From: Pampus argenteus
Taxonomy: Eukaryota > Chordata > Actinopteri > Scombriformes > Stromateidae
Assembly: GCA_036937835.1 (NCBI GenBank)
Contig: CM072861.1
Location: forward strand, 8,177,501-8,241,500
Reading direction: 5' to 3'
Length of the DNA stretch: 64,000 nt
Position 1 is the first letter of the stretch. The number at the start of each line of letters is the position of its first letter. A program made the translations under genes and the position numbers. A model generated the notes under the pieces. The model made no database searches, was not told where the DNA came from, and saw only the letters and a program-made list of their open reading frames with translations. This document shows positions 11,201 through 23,125 of this stretch, piece after piece.

Positions 11201-14200
11201 GACAAGAAGTCATGAAGAATAGATGGAGTTGGGTTAAGGGCAGTTTGAATATGAATATTTTTTGCTAACTATGCTATAAAACAACGATTTCACGGTGAAA
11301 GAAACACAAACAAGTCTTTGACGTTTTCTGATGAATCACTATCTCTTGCTTCCACTGTGGTTACATTAAAGGGTGAATTATAATGCTGTCAACAAAAGGG
11401 CAACAACTCAGACTTCATTAAAGACATCGGTACGGGCAGTAGCTCCATATATCCTGCCAGCTTTTATTGTAGTTTTAAACTGATCATTAAAATAAAAATA
11501 ACATGTAGTTCTCTCTCTTGCCGAGCATGATCTGACACTGCTAGTGATTAGCAAACAAAGAGTTGGGATTTCAGCATGCACTGTCCAAGTTTGTCTAACG
11601 CTCTGCGCTACATGTCCTTGATAGTCCTGGTCCAGGCCTCGAACGCATGCTTCTATCCAGGGAGTCTTTTTGTCCGATCACAGCAGCAGCTGTCCATTAG
11701 TGACGCAGCAGCGCAAAAAGACCCCACCTGAAACCTCACTCGCTCCTGTTCTTTAACAAAAACAAGTGCAGTGAAATAGTGACAACTATTACAATTAAAA
11801 AACACTCTACCCCTCCTCCTGTTTTTTCTCTGAGACAGGGAGGCTTAAAGAATTCGCAATACTGGATGAGTACATTTTTAGGTTTCCACGGTTGGTCCTG
11901 CTGCTGTCTTTTTCCACATTCAGCAGAGTTTTGGTTCCATTTTGGAAGCGCTATGCTGCTTCTTCTTCTTTTTCAGCCGTATTATCCCAATTGTTTCCGA
12001 TGTGCCACAGGCTAAGAGGGCAGCATGATGATTTATGCTCAGCTTAAGTGATTTAAAAGTTCTTTAAAATATTTTACTGGTCTAGTTCTCCTATAGTATA
12101 TAAATACATGGGAGGAGACATCTAAAGCCACAGGGATACGCATCATTTATTTGTACTTAAGGTGAGCAATTATGAGGGTGAGGTGATATCAAACCAAATG
12201 ATTTAGGATAAGGTAATTTAGAAAGTACAGATATGGGAATTGTACTTTCCGGAGTTTTCAAGGTAACTCGAGGAGCAAGACTTTTTCTTGGCTTCTGGTA
12301 GAAGAAATGAAAAGTGGCAGTGGGGAAAGTTCAGGATCAGCTAAACTGACATTGATGAAGTTTTTCAGGTAGTATGGAAAGTCCTGCCCACTCTAGCATA
12401 CTACCACACACACACACATTAACACACTCGTCAGGGCTCATGCTGTGTTAGTTTTGGGTTATTTTTAGTTGTTGGCTGAGATTCACATTTCCACACATCT
12501 GCATCTGTGCCAGTGTTGTTCTTTAAGATGCTATGAAATGATACATCACTCTCAGGAGGCAATGACGTGAAGACCTGTCACCAGTGACTCAACACTACAA
12601 GTACCCGGCGATAAAGAAGAAAACACAAAAAGCTATTTGTGATTACTTTAAGACATTTTAGCGAGGCTACTGCTGCACTGCGTGGCTTCAGTGTTGCAGT
12701 TTCTTGGTAGATACGACATGCAGAAAACTTTTAATCACTGCGGCCCTTGATCTTATTATAAAGAGAAAATGAAAATAAATCAGGAGCACACTGTTTAACA
12801 GCATAATTCAATTGTCAATATACAACTACAGTACGGTCAAAGGCGCAAAAATGCCAAATCCTGACACATGCTTACACACAGTTCAATATGTGCTTTTTTT
12901 CCCCTGCACCATATGGACAGAGTGAGGCCTCAGTAATCTTCATTGCTGTGGTCACCCACCATAGTGGAAATGTTTGTATGAATTCGAATCAAATATGTCA
13001 GCTTCACTAAAAACTACACATTTCCCTGTTCTGATGATCCTAGGGGGGGATGTTAAAAACCTGGGGGTTAAGGATGAGAAATGCATGTTGACATATGACT
13101 TTCACTTTTTAAACACGAGAGAGTGAAGGAATTCCATTTCCTTTAATCACAAACACTAGAGTGGAGCTTACATTATTGTATGTTGGGGTCTTTGCCAGGG
13201 TAGTGCTAGACTGACACTAGATGGCAGCAGCACACACTGGTAGGTGTCCCTTAAGCTGCATGAAAACTGAGCTCTAACACTAAGTCGGCGTTTGCAGAAA
13301 GAAGGTAAAGCCATAAAAACTGCACCTCATTTCTTTTTGAGAGTAAAGAAGGAAAAATTCTACAGCTCGACTACTGTGGTGTGAGAAATTGGTCTGACAT
13401 TGTCACCTGTTGGCTAGACCTGCCTGTCATCGCTGGGACTGTTTTTTGCTGAACACATTTGAGTCACATCCTGGTCAGAAACAAAGGAGTGAGCTCTAGG
13501 AATCCAGTCAAAGGAAGGAAAGAGAGGAGGCGGAGGAAAAAGTTGCAGGAACAGGGGTTTTGTGTCTATCTTTTACACACTGAAATGATGTTTGGAGTGG
13601 AAACACCCAGGAGAGATAAGGTGGGACGTCACGTCTGGCTTTCATCATGGCACTGCCTCACGCGTGTTGTTGCCTCGGCGGTGCAAGAGCCGAGAGCCTG
13701 GGAGTCACTCCAAATTCAGCCCGTTTCAATAACACTGCAGGAATCTGAGGTCACTCTCCTGAAGAATGGCAAAGCGAATATAGCAAGTTGCATACTTTAA
13801 AGAAGGCAGATGAAGCCGTAATAAATCTGCAGAGGGTCTAACTAATGCGTGCAGGCAGAGAGAATAAACAGCTTGCTTACCACAACGCTCCAAAGTAAAA
13901 GAAAACACATTCTATTGTGTAGTGAGAGAATTTGCACTTCTGACGTTTTTCCAATAGATTAAGAATCACACACATGTTTACCTCAGGGGGAGGGCTAAGA
14001 TTTATGTCTGACTCTTCAAGCCAATTCCCTGGGGACACAATTCATCCTGACCACTTTTTTATGGCTTTCAATAAAACACGCTTTAAAAGATGTTCCCTTT
14101 CCTTTGTCTGCAACACTGATTTGATCAGCAGAGCTCCCCAGACTGGGGCCTTGAATTGGTTTTCTCTTTCAAATATGATCACATCCTTCTTGGTGTTCCT

Positions 14201-14820
14201 TCTTCCACTTCCCCTGTGATTGAATTTAGTTTTTTGGTTTTTTTTAAATAACCACTTAATTCAAAAGTGGCCATATAAATAACATGCCTGAGTTATCCCA
14301 CAAATAAGATATCTGTCAGTTTGCCAGTAAAGCCTTAGCGGTGGCTGACAGTCACCATGCTGGGAAGTAGAGCTCTCTTCCTGCTGTGTCATGATTGTGG
14401 CATCAGACATGGGCTAATTTATAGTTGCACATCCTAAAGCGGCCCTCCCTCATTGTGTTTGTTTTTAAACTGAGGTAAACTGAGAAGCTTCTCATGAGGT
14501 CTGGCTATATTTCATGCTGTAGTTGACCTTTGAACTCTGAGAGCCACTCAGACCCCGTAGATCAAGCCGAATATTTGAGGCGAGTGCCACATGGGTTGTG
14601 AGAAGGGACTGTTGAAGGGTTTGTCCATTAATCACAGCCTTAGCTTTGACAGAGTTGACCTCTGGAGTCAAATTTCCAGCCCGCCGAATCAAAGTTGGTA
14701 ATCGTCCCCTGAAGACAAATGTTTCAGATGACTATTAAGATGAAATTAGGACTCAAATGTGTCTTGTTTGCTCTTATGAAACAGTCACTCGTAGACTTTG
14801 TTAGAGCTATAGTCAGTGGT
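8297..14820. other. Intergenic, no gene seen
   Basis: No exon, RNA gene or mobile element can be supported. The open frames near 10730-11268 overlap on both strands but show no domain or consistent splice signals. A short CA run lies at 12405-12418. Confidence 0.45.
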
Positions 14821-14959
14821 TGCTAATACGATTGGACCCATCAGCCTAATATTTTTTGTGCATATTTATGACTATACTCAAGGACCTCTCGTGGGTGCCG
14901 TGATTCTTAAAAACCTATTTTATATCGCCATTCCTTAACGAGCCCGTAGTAAAACTTAG

Positions 14960-15163
14960 CCTTTAGTCTTTTCATCGGCCGACGCCATTTTACGATATGC
15001 ATTGAGACATAGCAAAAGCCATTTCGACTTGGTTAAAAACACGTTTGTTGCGGGCCACATTTTGGCCTTTGTTGTGGCTCAAAAACTGACATCCATAGAA
15101 AAGTTGATTAATTCCATAACCGATATGTCACGAGCCACTAAAGTTAGGCACGACACAAGATGA
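14960..15163 (+). other. 67-codon open frame without ATG in a CpG-retaining block
   Basis: Between an in-frame TAG (14957-14959) and TGA (15161-15163) there are 67 sense codons with no early ATG; the only one is near the end, at 15125. The predicted peptide has an amphipathic middle (FVAGHILAFVVAQKL) flanked by basic segments. The stop overlaps an AATAAA at 15163-15168. The frame lies in a 440-bp block with 21 CpG dinucleotides, many more than its flanks. It could be a coding or retroposed gene fragment, a conserved non-coding element, a long non-coding RNA exon, or a young repeat. In DNA of this composition a frame of this length can also arise by chance. I do not recognise the sequence. Confidence 0.25.
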
Positions 15164-15453
15164 ATAAAAACCCTGTTTTTGTTCGCTTTGTCGTCATCTT
15201 ACAGTCGTAAGGGAGCCGGGAGTGACCTTCAAACATTACACTATTCTATACATCTTGACGAAACTGAGACTATACAAAAATACTCTATTACAAATGTTGC
15301 ATACATCTGTATCAGCTGACAACCAGTCCAGAAGATCACTTTAAGACACCTTGTTACAAACCCTGTATGTGTTTTTTTTAATGGTCAACCTCTTGCTGCT
15401 TCAATGATGATGCTGGAAAAGAATCCAAACTTTACTTACCACATGTAGGTTTT

Positions 15454-15524
15454 GGGGTTGCAACAAATTATTTTTCTTTGTCTTTTAATCGATTCATTGT
15501 TTCATCCATAAAATGTCCGAAAAT
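15454..15524 (-). repeat. Fragment of dispersed ATCGATTA-type repeat
   Basis: GGGGTTGCAACAAATTATTT, then TTTAATCGATTCATTGTTT and CCATAAAATGTCCGAAAATAG, are in the order expected for the terminal part of the dispersed fish repeat seen in longer form at 45850-46100. Just after it (15533-15572) comes a GTTAGCATGCTGAC stretch typical of the repeat at 40600-41050, so two repeat fragments are adjacent. Confidence 0.5.
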
Positions 15525-15739
15525 AGCACGCAATAGCATGTTAGCATGCTGACGTTTGGATTTAGCTCAAAGCACCTTTCAGACTCTTAAAATACATCTG
15601 GCTGAACGGCCCCCTCCAATAATGTCAGCCACACCTGCTAGAGATATTTCATATCAATTACTGCACTGATACGTTACATCAAAACTATGGATCAGGTGTT
15701 CATGTGTAATACATGCACAACACACATTGCATGCTTACA

Positions 15740-15740
<1 letters not shown>

Positions 15741-15794
<54 letters not shown>
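15741..15794. repeat. Compound (TC)n(AC)n microsatellite
   Basis: Seven TC units are followed directly by twenty AC units. The two overlapping open frames called here by translation are products of the repeat, not genes. Confidence 0.97.
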
Positions 15795-15796
<2 letters not shown>

Positions 15797-16845
15797 CTAG
15801 CCATCACTATTCTAACACTTCCAGCTGTACAGCTGCTCAGAGTCTCAGTGTCGGCTTCAAGGCTTGCTTTAGTTTCATCCATTGTCAAAATATCAAGAGA
15901 ATAATGCAGTGTGGACGGGGTGAAGTGGTGAGGTCATTTTTTCAAAGCCAACACTTGACAGGATTTTATCCTCTGCCATGTAAATTTGACACCTGTTTAA
16001 TCTGCCGTTCACAACTCACAGATCCTACATAATCTCTCTGGAGTGAAGGCAGCGCCATATCCTAACAGCTCCCAGACTCTCTACTTGGTATTTGTCAACA
16101 GTTTTTTAAAAGGCAACAAATTATTCTGTGTTGTGTTCTACAGTACTGTGTCTTGAAACTTAAAAAAGTTTTCTAGCAATCGTCTCTATATACAAAGTAT
16201 TGAGTCTAAAGCCTCATATATCTTATTCTGCCGTAGTTGACCAAATATTATTGTGCATGAGCAACAATGCTTCACTAGGTGACATGTTCCTATGATAGTG
16301 GAGGTACACTGCTGAAGAGCACTTCCACTATTTGAAGAAGGAATACACTTACACTTAAATAAATAAATAAATATACTGTGTATTGTCAAACTTCAACTTA
16401 ATAGATCACAAGGTCAGAGTTTGAATCTGTCTGGTCAGTCACAGTCTAAAGTGCACTTTTTGGAATTTAATCAGTTTACGTTGTAAAAAACTTGTGTTGA
16501 ACTTGAACTTCTATTTCATCAATACTTTAATGAAAATTATTATTTGTAATCACGCTACAATCATGTCTTATTTGGGTGTAATTCCGTATGAGTCTCGGAC
16601 TTTGTCCCTAACTTACTAACCATAAGTAACGATGTTAATAGTGCAGCAGACACTAAATCCTTCAGACTCACAGCGAATGCAGTCTGTATTTCTGTAATTT
16701 GTCTATTGTACAGATCGTATTCTCTTTGCTCAATGTGGATTCTAATTGCAATATTTGTCTGCCAGAAATTGAAAAACCAGATGTTTCATTGATAATGAAA
16801 GTATCATCAGGGAGCTATGGCTCCTTCAGTGCATCTTGGTTGATT
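15795..16845. other. No gene seen
   Basis: AT-rich unique sequence with no recognisable exon or repeat. Confidence 0.45.
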
Positions 16846-17030
16846 TGTTGGCTCGCTTACAGGGGCTCCAGAATGAATTTATTCCCTTTATCTCCGTGAA
16901 TGCCAAGAGTCATGGGGTTCCACAAGGCAGCCCATGTACTGCAGTATTTATTTATGTTTTTTGGAAGACTCTGCAGCTATGAGATAATACATCATGTGAG
17001 TTTTATCTGCAGACAGAAGAGTTTGAGATT
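16846..17030 (+). pseudogene. Possible LINE reverse-transcriptase relic
   Basis: One frame from about 16858 reads LQNEFIPFISVNAKSHGVPQ followed by GS and a hydrophobic stretch (AVFIYVF). The GVPQGS motif plus a hydrophobic tail is the signature of reverse-transcriptase motif 4 in non-LTR elements. The expected YADD box does not survive: about 20 codons later there is only EFYLQTEEF after an in-frame stop. No ends, tail or flanking duplication are visible. A chance match is possible. Confidence 0.4.
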
Positions 17031-17179
17031 AAAAAAAAAAAAAAGAAGAAGACTCATCCCTCCTGTTGGCTTTGTACATGACGCCTAAGTAGACCCACGT
17101 TTGGAAAGCACACAAAATCTTGATAATGTGGTTTGGAGCGGTTGACATTGAGTCTATGCAAAAACAATCACAGTCATTA

Positions 17180-17220
17180 CCCCCCCACACCCCACCACCA
17201 CCACCACCACCACACACACA
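17180..17220. repeat. C-rich / (CCA)n microsatellite
   Basis: A C run is followed by CACCCCACC, then six CCA units and a short CA run. The complementary strand encodes a glycine run in a minus-strand frame at 17029-17292, which is therefore an artefact. Confidence 0.9.
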
Positions 17221-19489
17221 AACAGACCTTGAGAAACTCTTCATTGCACTTTTCCTAAGCCTCACATGCTGAGAGAGCAGACTCTGGCACATTACAGGTG
17301 GAGAGGAAACATTTGTTCATTGGAAAGGATGCTGTAATGTTAATCAGATGTGGTTTAAATTATATGCACACATAAAGTCCTAAGTGTTTTGTTTTACCTG
17401 GCTCAAAGTATGAGAAGAGTGGGGATATACAGACACTAAACACAGTGCCAAAAAGTGTACAGGAAATTTGTATTGACTCAATGAAACAATTTGATATTCT
17501 CTGGTTATTTTGCTACCAGTCAATTATTCTGTCTGACATTGCCTTTTTGTTAGCTGGTGATGGTTTGATTAGCCCTGCCAATCATTAGTATGCAGCTAAT
17601 GTCATTTTTAGCTAACAATAATGCTGCATTAGCCAGCTAACAGTTGGCATATGTTAGCGTACAGAAAGCACACGTTAGCGAAGCTTACAGAGAAGTAATT
17701 ATGCACGATGTCGTACAGTTTAGGCAGGATTAAGGCAGTTCTTGTTTCTATGCATCAGGATATTAGGAACATTCATATTCATATTCATATTGTAACAGCA
17801 GAGGGATGTGTTTCATTAACCCAAGACCTGACGTTACATCTGGACTAGCGTCTGTTTTAACTAGCTTCTGTAACTCAATGCAGTCTTTCGGAGAAAATGA
17901 AACATGTTTCTGGGCTTTACTTTGCATAATCTAACACAAATTGACATCCACTACAGCGCATACTATTAGAAAGCTGCAACAAAGTTAAACGACAATTACT
18001 TTGAGCAAAAAAACACACTATAGCTAACAAAGAATTGCCAGTAACTAAGACTCACTTCTAAAGTAATTTCTCAAAATTTTAGGTGTACTTTCTGCTGTCT
18101 AAAAACTAGTATACCAGTATTCAGCTCTGCAATAGGTAAACCATATATATTACATTTAGTATTTTTGTGAATGTGTTTTCTTGCAAGTAAACGTCTGTCT
18201 GTTTGGTGTACTACTTACATGTAACAAATGCTCTCAATCAAGTAATTACCACAGATTCAACATGAGATTATGATTTAAATTCCTGGATAAGAAGATCAAA
18301 AGTGAAAAAAAAAAAAAAGAAGATGAAAGGCTGTTGAAAAATATATCTGCAGTGATCAGATATGATACACGCACAGTAGAATGGAAAAAAGGTGGACATG
18401 ATATTCTAAGTAAATTTCAACAAATACATACAAATGTATGCACTAAAAATTAACAACAACAATTAACCAAGGACCATATGAACTACTGAGGATTATCGTT
18501 ATTTTAAAAACTAAGGTAATTAGCTTTCCTCTTGAGGTTATCTGGTCTAATTTTAAAAACTGTTTATTATATCATCAAAAGGAGCTGCTGGGCCAATGCA
18601 AGCCTTTTAATAACTATTTCATTCCTTCTTTGCTCTTTCTTCTCTCCTCCCTAAGTAATCCAGCAGGAGCACTGATTAGAAACGGATGCTTCCTAACTGT
18701 TTTTTCCTCTCTCTCTCTCTAAGTTGAGGTCAGCAGAAAAAAAAAAAAAAAAAAAAAAGAAAGACATAACACGAAAGATTTCTGACTTGATTAGCTTGCG
18801 TCGGTGGGCTGGATTCGATGCCTGGGTTTTTGGCTAATTGATCGTGCCGCTGTTTTTGTTGCAAATGCCGAGAGAGTTGCGTTGTGTTCGAAGTCATTGC
18901 AACTCTCACAATGCCACGTGTGTTCTTCAGATTGGGCCATGGGAAAATATGGTTCCCCAGAGCTGGTTGAGCTCTGCAGCTCTATGTGTCATGGTGGTTT
19001 TAGGGGAAGGAATGTGTGATGTGTATTACATGCAAATATTCTGGTGCACTGACAGACAGTTTTTCCAACCTCCAAAAAAGCTTCTCTCTAATCATCCTAT
19101 TCGGATTAGATTTTTTTTTTCTCCATGTATTGTAACATGTTAGAAGCAGTGGTTATTTATATTTATCGCTGATTATACAGTAGTCCTAGTAGTCCCAGTC
19201 GGAGTTTGGCATGTAGAGAGCAGTATGAGATTTAATGCCCATGCAAAAGAACTTTCTAAGTGGATGGGAACAAGTGATTGATAACTTGTGAGTGAAGAAA
19301 TGTGTGACTGAGTGAGTGCTATGAATGAGTCAGCATGTGAATGAAAATACATATCTGGATAAGATGAACCAGTTGTAAATTGGTTCCTGATTTTCTGACC
19401 AATACGTTCCTGTTATCAGTATTTGAACCTCATTTATTCAACATTAGGTATTTTCAGTTTGCCTACTTTTAAAAACAACATGCAATTTA
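17221..19489. other. No gene seen; A-tract
   Basis: AT-rich sequence with repeated GCTAAC/GTTAGC words around 17580-17690 and a 22-base A run at 18737-18758. No exon is supported. Confidence 0.45.
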
Positions 19490-19590
19490 ATTGATTCTGG
19501 ATTCTCAGTTTCTCAGTATCAGCTAATACTGATATATCCGCATACAAGCAAATATTAGCCGATATATTGGCCCAGCTATACTCATCTTTA
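19490..19590. repeat. Fragment of dispersed ATATCGGC-type repeat
   Basis: CTCAGTATCAGCTAATACTG and ATATTAGCCGATATATTGGC match the style of a palindromic dispersed repeat common in fish, in which 'cagtatcggccgatac' words recur. Only about 100 decayed bases remain. Family recognition is from memory. Confidence 0.35.
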
Positions 19591-19622
19591 ATTATATGAT
19601 CATTCACACTGTTCCTTTAAAG

Positions 19623-19687
19623 TTTGCTTTGCTCAAGTCACCCAACTGTTTAAAGTTTAAACAGTTGGGTGACTTGAGCAAAGCAAA
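19623..19687. repeat. Perfect 32-bp inverted repeat, 1-base spacer
   Basis: The left arm (19623-19654) and right arm (19656-19687) are exact reverse complements over 32 bases with only G19655 between them. The arms read TTTGCTTTGCTCAAGTCACC onward and GGGTGACTTGAGCAAAGC near the far end. No coding sequence is involved. Such a perfect palindrome is usually recent, either the joined ends of a transposon or a template-switch product. Confidence 0.98.
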
Positions 19688-19834
19688 AGAAAACTGACAC
19701 ATGAGTTGAGTTAAGCTGAGTTGGCTCCAATACCCAGAATTAATGTCAATAACTCAAGATAGTCACAATTATGTGCCTATTTATAAACTTTAGTGTCACT
19801 CAAATGATGGAGTACCACCAATAGTGTACTCAAA

Positions 19835-19949
19835 TCCTCTACACATTTTGCATTCACACAGCCCCCATATCAACACACACTCTCCTCCATGTTTCACAGT
19901 TGGCACTATGCAGTCACTGTGGTAGTCCTGGCCATGTCCACGGCAAACA
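19835..19949 (-). mobile_element. 115-bp fragment of Tc1 transposase, duplicate of 22622-22736
   Basis: These 115 bases are nearly identical to 22622-22736 inside the larger Tc1 relic, differing at about four positions. On the minus strand the piece encodes the remains of the VPTVKHGG segment of Tc1 transposase. Neither terminal repeat is present, and sequence on both sides differs from the larger copy. Confidence 0.85.
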
Positions 19950-20126
19950 CTATAGTGAGTGTTATTGATAAGGAAAGTTAGATGACTGCTGAGTGAGTGT
20001 CTGAGTGTGTAAGCAACTGACTTGCTGAAATGGCAGGTTTTATCGTTTTAGACAGCTTTTAACTCTGCAGTCAACTCCTCTGTGTATTGGACCAACAAGT
20101 AATCTGAGTACCATAGCCTGCAGACG

Positions 20127-20129
<3 letters not shown>

Positions 20130-20158
<29 letters not shown>
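20130..20158. repeat. (CA)n microsatellite
   Basis: About fourteen CA units. Confidence 0.95.
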
Positions 20159-20187
20159 CAGAAGGCCTATCAAAAGTCGAGATACAG

Positions 20188-20264
20188 GGCCTCATCCTGT
20201 TACAACTCCTGCCAACAAGAGAGTCGATTCATGCTGGCACCATCAAAGAGAACTACGGCGGCAG
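20188..20264 (+). other. Weak candidate internal exon
   Basis: A CAG (20185-20187) precedes 77 bases that stay open in one frame, and the stretch ends CAG|GTGAGAG, a strong donor. The peptide would contain LLPTRESIHAGTIKENYGG. The acceptor side has no good pyrimidine tract, because the (CA)n repeat lies just upstream, and no partner exons were found. It may be chance. I do not recognise the peptide. Confidence 0.15.
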
Positions 20265-22389
20265 GTGAGAGTATTAACATTCTTTGGTTAGAACACGAGG
20301 ATGTGTTTATTCTCCTTTGCATGTCTAATGACAGCATCTGGAAACCAAAAAAAAATCCGCTGGAGCAAACTCTGGTCTTCCTATTTCTGTTCAGTTCTCA
20401 CATAATAATTGGGATAGTAACATTTGGCAATGCTTAAAAGAGCGCAGGAACACACCTGCTTGTTTCATTATGTCACAACCGGTCAGACACTTGTGGGTTT
20501 TAACAGCCGTGCAACACCCAAGCCTATATTTTTGTCACTTATGAGCACTATGCCCTTTTCCATTGAATCACCTGAGAAAGATGAGGGCGACTGGACCAGT
20601 AGGAGGATTTACTCAAAGAAACCATAATGCAGGAAAGATATGTTAAAACTGCATTACTAGTTAATAAGTATGTAATAGGCCTATATTTATGCTGTCAAGT
20701 TAATAGGTTAGAAATGATTGAGGTTGGAATATTAAAACTGTAACATGTTGCAGATGTCTGTAATATTACATTTATGTTGCCATACGTAAAGGGCTGCTGT
20801 TAGCATGATTATGTGGTTTAGCATTTCAGTGTAATATGATAGCATACAGCAAACACTGGCATGTTAGCTTATCATGTGAGAATAATTCGTAAATATACAG
20901 AAACGGGAATTTGGTTATACATTGTAGAGGTATCGTGAATTGTGTGTTAATAAACTAAAGCGTTAGATAAGTGGAACGTAGAAACTAGCGGTAAACAACA
21001 GTTGTGGACATATTTCACTCGAGACCCTAGAAGTGTTGGATAATGTAGTAGACTATTTCTCTATTTTAATGTCCTGCCATGTTTAATATAAGGGGTCCCA
21101 TTCCGTTTCGATGCTTGACCAGAACCCACTTCTTACTCAACAATTTATATCACTTCATATGTTTAGGAGATTAAAAGTACGAGATTCATTATGCGTTTAT
21201 TAAACAAACAACATGAATGAAATACCCCAATGATTTATACAGCTGCTGTGTTAGAAACAGCATTAATCCCACTTTTAGCTACACATGGATCACTTCCAGT
21301 ATCCCCAGTGAGAGAAGCCTGTTGAAACATCAGTCTTAGGGACATACTGTAATGTCCCTCATGTGGCTTAAAAAGCTATTCTGTGGGATTGACAACATTC
21401 CAAAATCTGCAATTAAGGCTCATCTCTTTGCCCACAAAATACAATATGGGTCAGTAACAGTTTTGACGTGCACGTCATAGTGTGAAGACGTGCTGGATGA
21501 TTAAGCCGAGGACAGCATGAAGAATTCAAAGAGGCTGCTTCCCATGACACGACTATACTGTATGCTCCCTTTTAAAACATTAATTATGTTCTGCCATTAG
21601 CGTCCACTAATGGAAGCAATCTGATTCCCAGAAATGAAACCACATCGCATGGGAAGGTTTGTTTTATGGAAATCGGTTTCCCCTTATATGGGTTTCCCTG
21701 TTCATGGTTGCATATGGGGGGCATTCATGACTCATCCTTGTACAGCTACTGTTAGTGGCCAATCAAATAACAGCAGCACAAAAAAAACAAAAAACAACAC
21801 ACTGCAACAACAATAACAACAACAACACCAAGTTACAGTTAAGTAGAAATCGTACACATACACATTTTTAAATTATCTTTTATTGTTATGCTATTAATCA
21901 TCTGTACTTGTGTTCATGTATTCAGTCTACAGCTACAGCTACACTTATCAATATTTTATATTAAAGCCCCTGCAATGCGTTTTAAATTTTTAGAAACTTT
22001 CAATTAAATGTAAAGTTTAGAGAACACAAAAATACACCCTGATCAAACCAATATGAAAAACACAGACATTCATATGAAATAACCAAACCTTTGGCAGAAA
22101 TGCTGTGGTTATGTAAGTGGCTGGAAAATACGGTATATTGTAGTGGACCCTACATGTATTGGGTAGTTATCCTCACGATGTACACAGTGTATTGTTAAAC
22201 AATATCCAAAAAGAATTCAACCAATTCACATGAAAAATTGATTTTTGACTAATTAAACTTTAATGAAAGGTTCATATTTAAGAACAAACTCCAACAAATG
22301 TCAGCACATCCTTCATTAATGAGACTCCATTACATATTTCAGAATAGACTGGATCTTTACAGATAATTCCTTTCAGCTGCTGGCGGTGT
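20265..22389. other. No gene seen
   Basis: AT-rich sequence with scattered TTAGCATG-type words at 20800-20880 that may be decayed dispersed repeat. The left part of the Tc1 element probably extends to about 22200, but I cannot see its terminal repeat. Confidence 0.4.
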
Positions 22390-23121
22390 TTTATTGCTCT
22401 ATCTTCCTCTTTAAAATTCTCTATTGGATTCAGGTCAGGGGACATAACTACGTCTGGTCATAGTTTTCACTTGTTTCTCTTTTAAAAACTCTTCTGACTT
22501 TTAAAATGTGTTTGGAATCATCGTCCACTTTGAAAACTCCTTCTTGAGACTGGGAGTCATCTTTTCATACAATAAATGGGTTTACAAACTTGCATTCATA
22601 GCGCCATCTATAAATGTCATCTCCTCTACACATTTTGCATTCACACAGCCCCCATATCAACACACTCTCTCCTCCATGTTTCACAGTTGGCACTATGCAG
22701 TCACTGTGGTAGTCCTGGCCACGTCCACGGCAAACATACTGGACTGCATCTGATCCGAATGTGCCGTTTTTTGGGCGTCATGTGTAGAGGTTGACTTCAT
22801 GAAATGTCCTTCGCTCCGTCTGAACAGTCACTGAAACACCACAGATAATCCTTGCTCATCTGTTTTTCAATGCAAGGTTGCGTAAACAGCAAATTGCTCA
22901 TGCCGTCCCTTTTCAGGGACACTCTGGTCTCTTATTTGTGCAGGCAATTCTGAACCATGTGGAGCCATGTTGCATTTGACACAACCCAGGCCAAAATTGA
23001 GAAAGTTGTGGTGTTCAAAAGGTCATTTTTCCAACCTTGTTGAGGCAGTTAGTCTTAATTGGACGTCACAGGTGAAAATCATTTTTACATCAGTGGGTAC
23101 AGCTGTACTCACTTTTGTTTC
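22390..23121 (-). mobile_element. Decayed Tc1/mariner transposon
   Basis: The minus strand encodes a broken DDE transposase. In order from the N-terminal side it shows an RTFHEVNLYT stretch near 22800 (the end of the DNA-binding region), VPTVKHGG at 22670-22693, VDDDSKH at about 22511-22531 (second catalytic aspartate region), and SPDLNPIENF at 22413-22442 (third acidic residue). This order and these motifs are diagnostic of Tc1-type transposases. Stop codons and frameshifts separate the motifs, and the segment between the N-terminal part and VPTVKHGG is shortened, so the copy is dead. A GTACTCACTTTTGTT word at 23105-23119 resembles the inner end of a Tc1 terminal repeat. The left end was not found. 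Confidence 0.9.
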
Positions 23122-23125
23122 ATTG

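Noticed and set aside
10730..11268. Overlapping frames on both strands, with a TTTCTTTAG acceptor-like word at about 10861
   Set aside because: The plus-strand reading stops at 10996 without a donor, and no family is recognisable.
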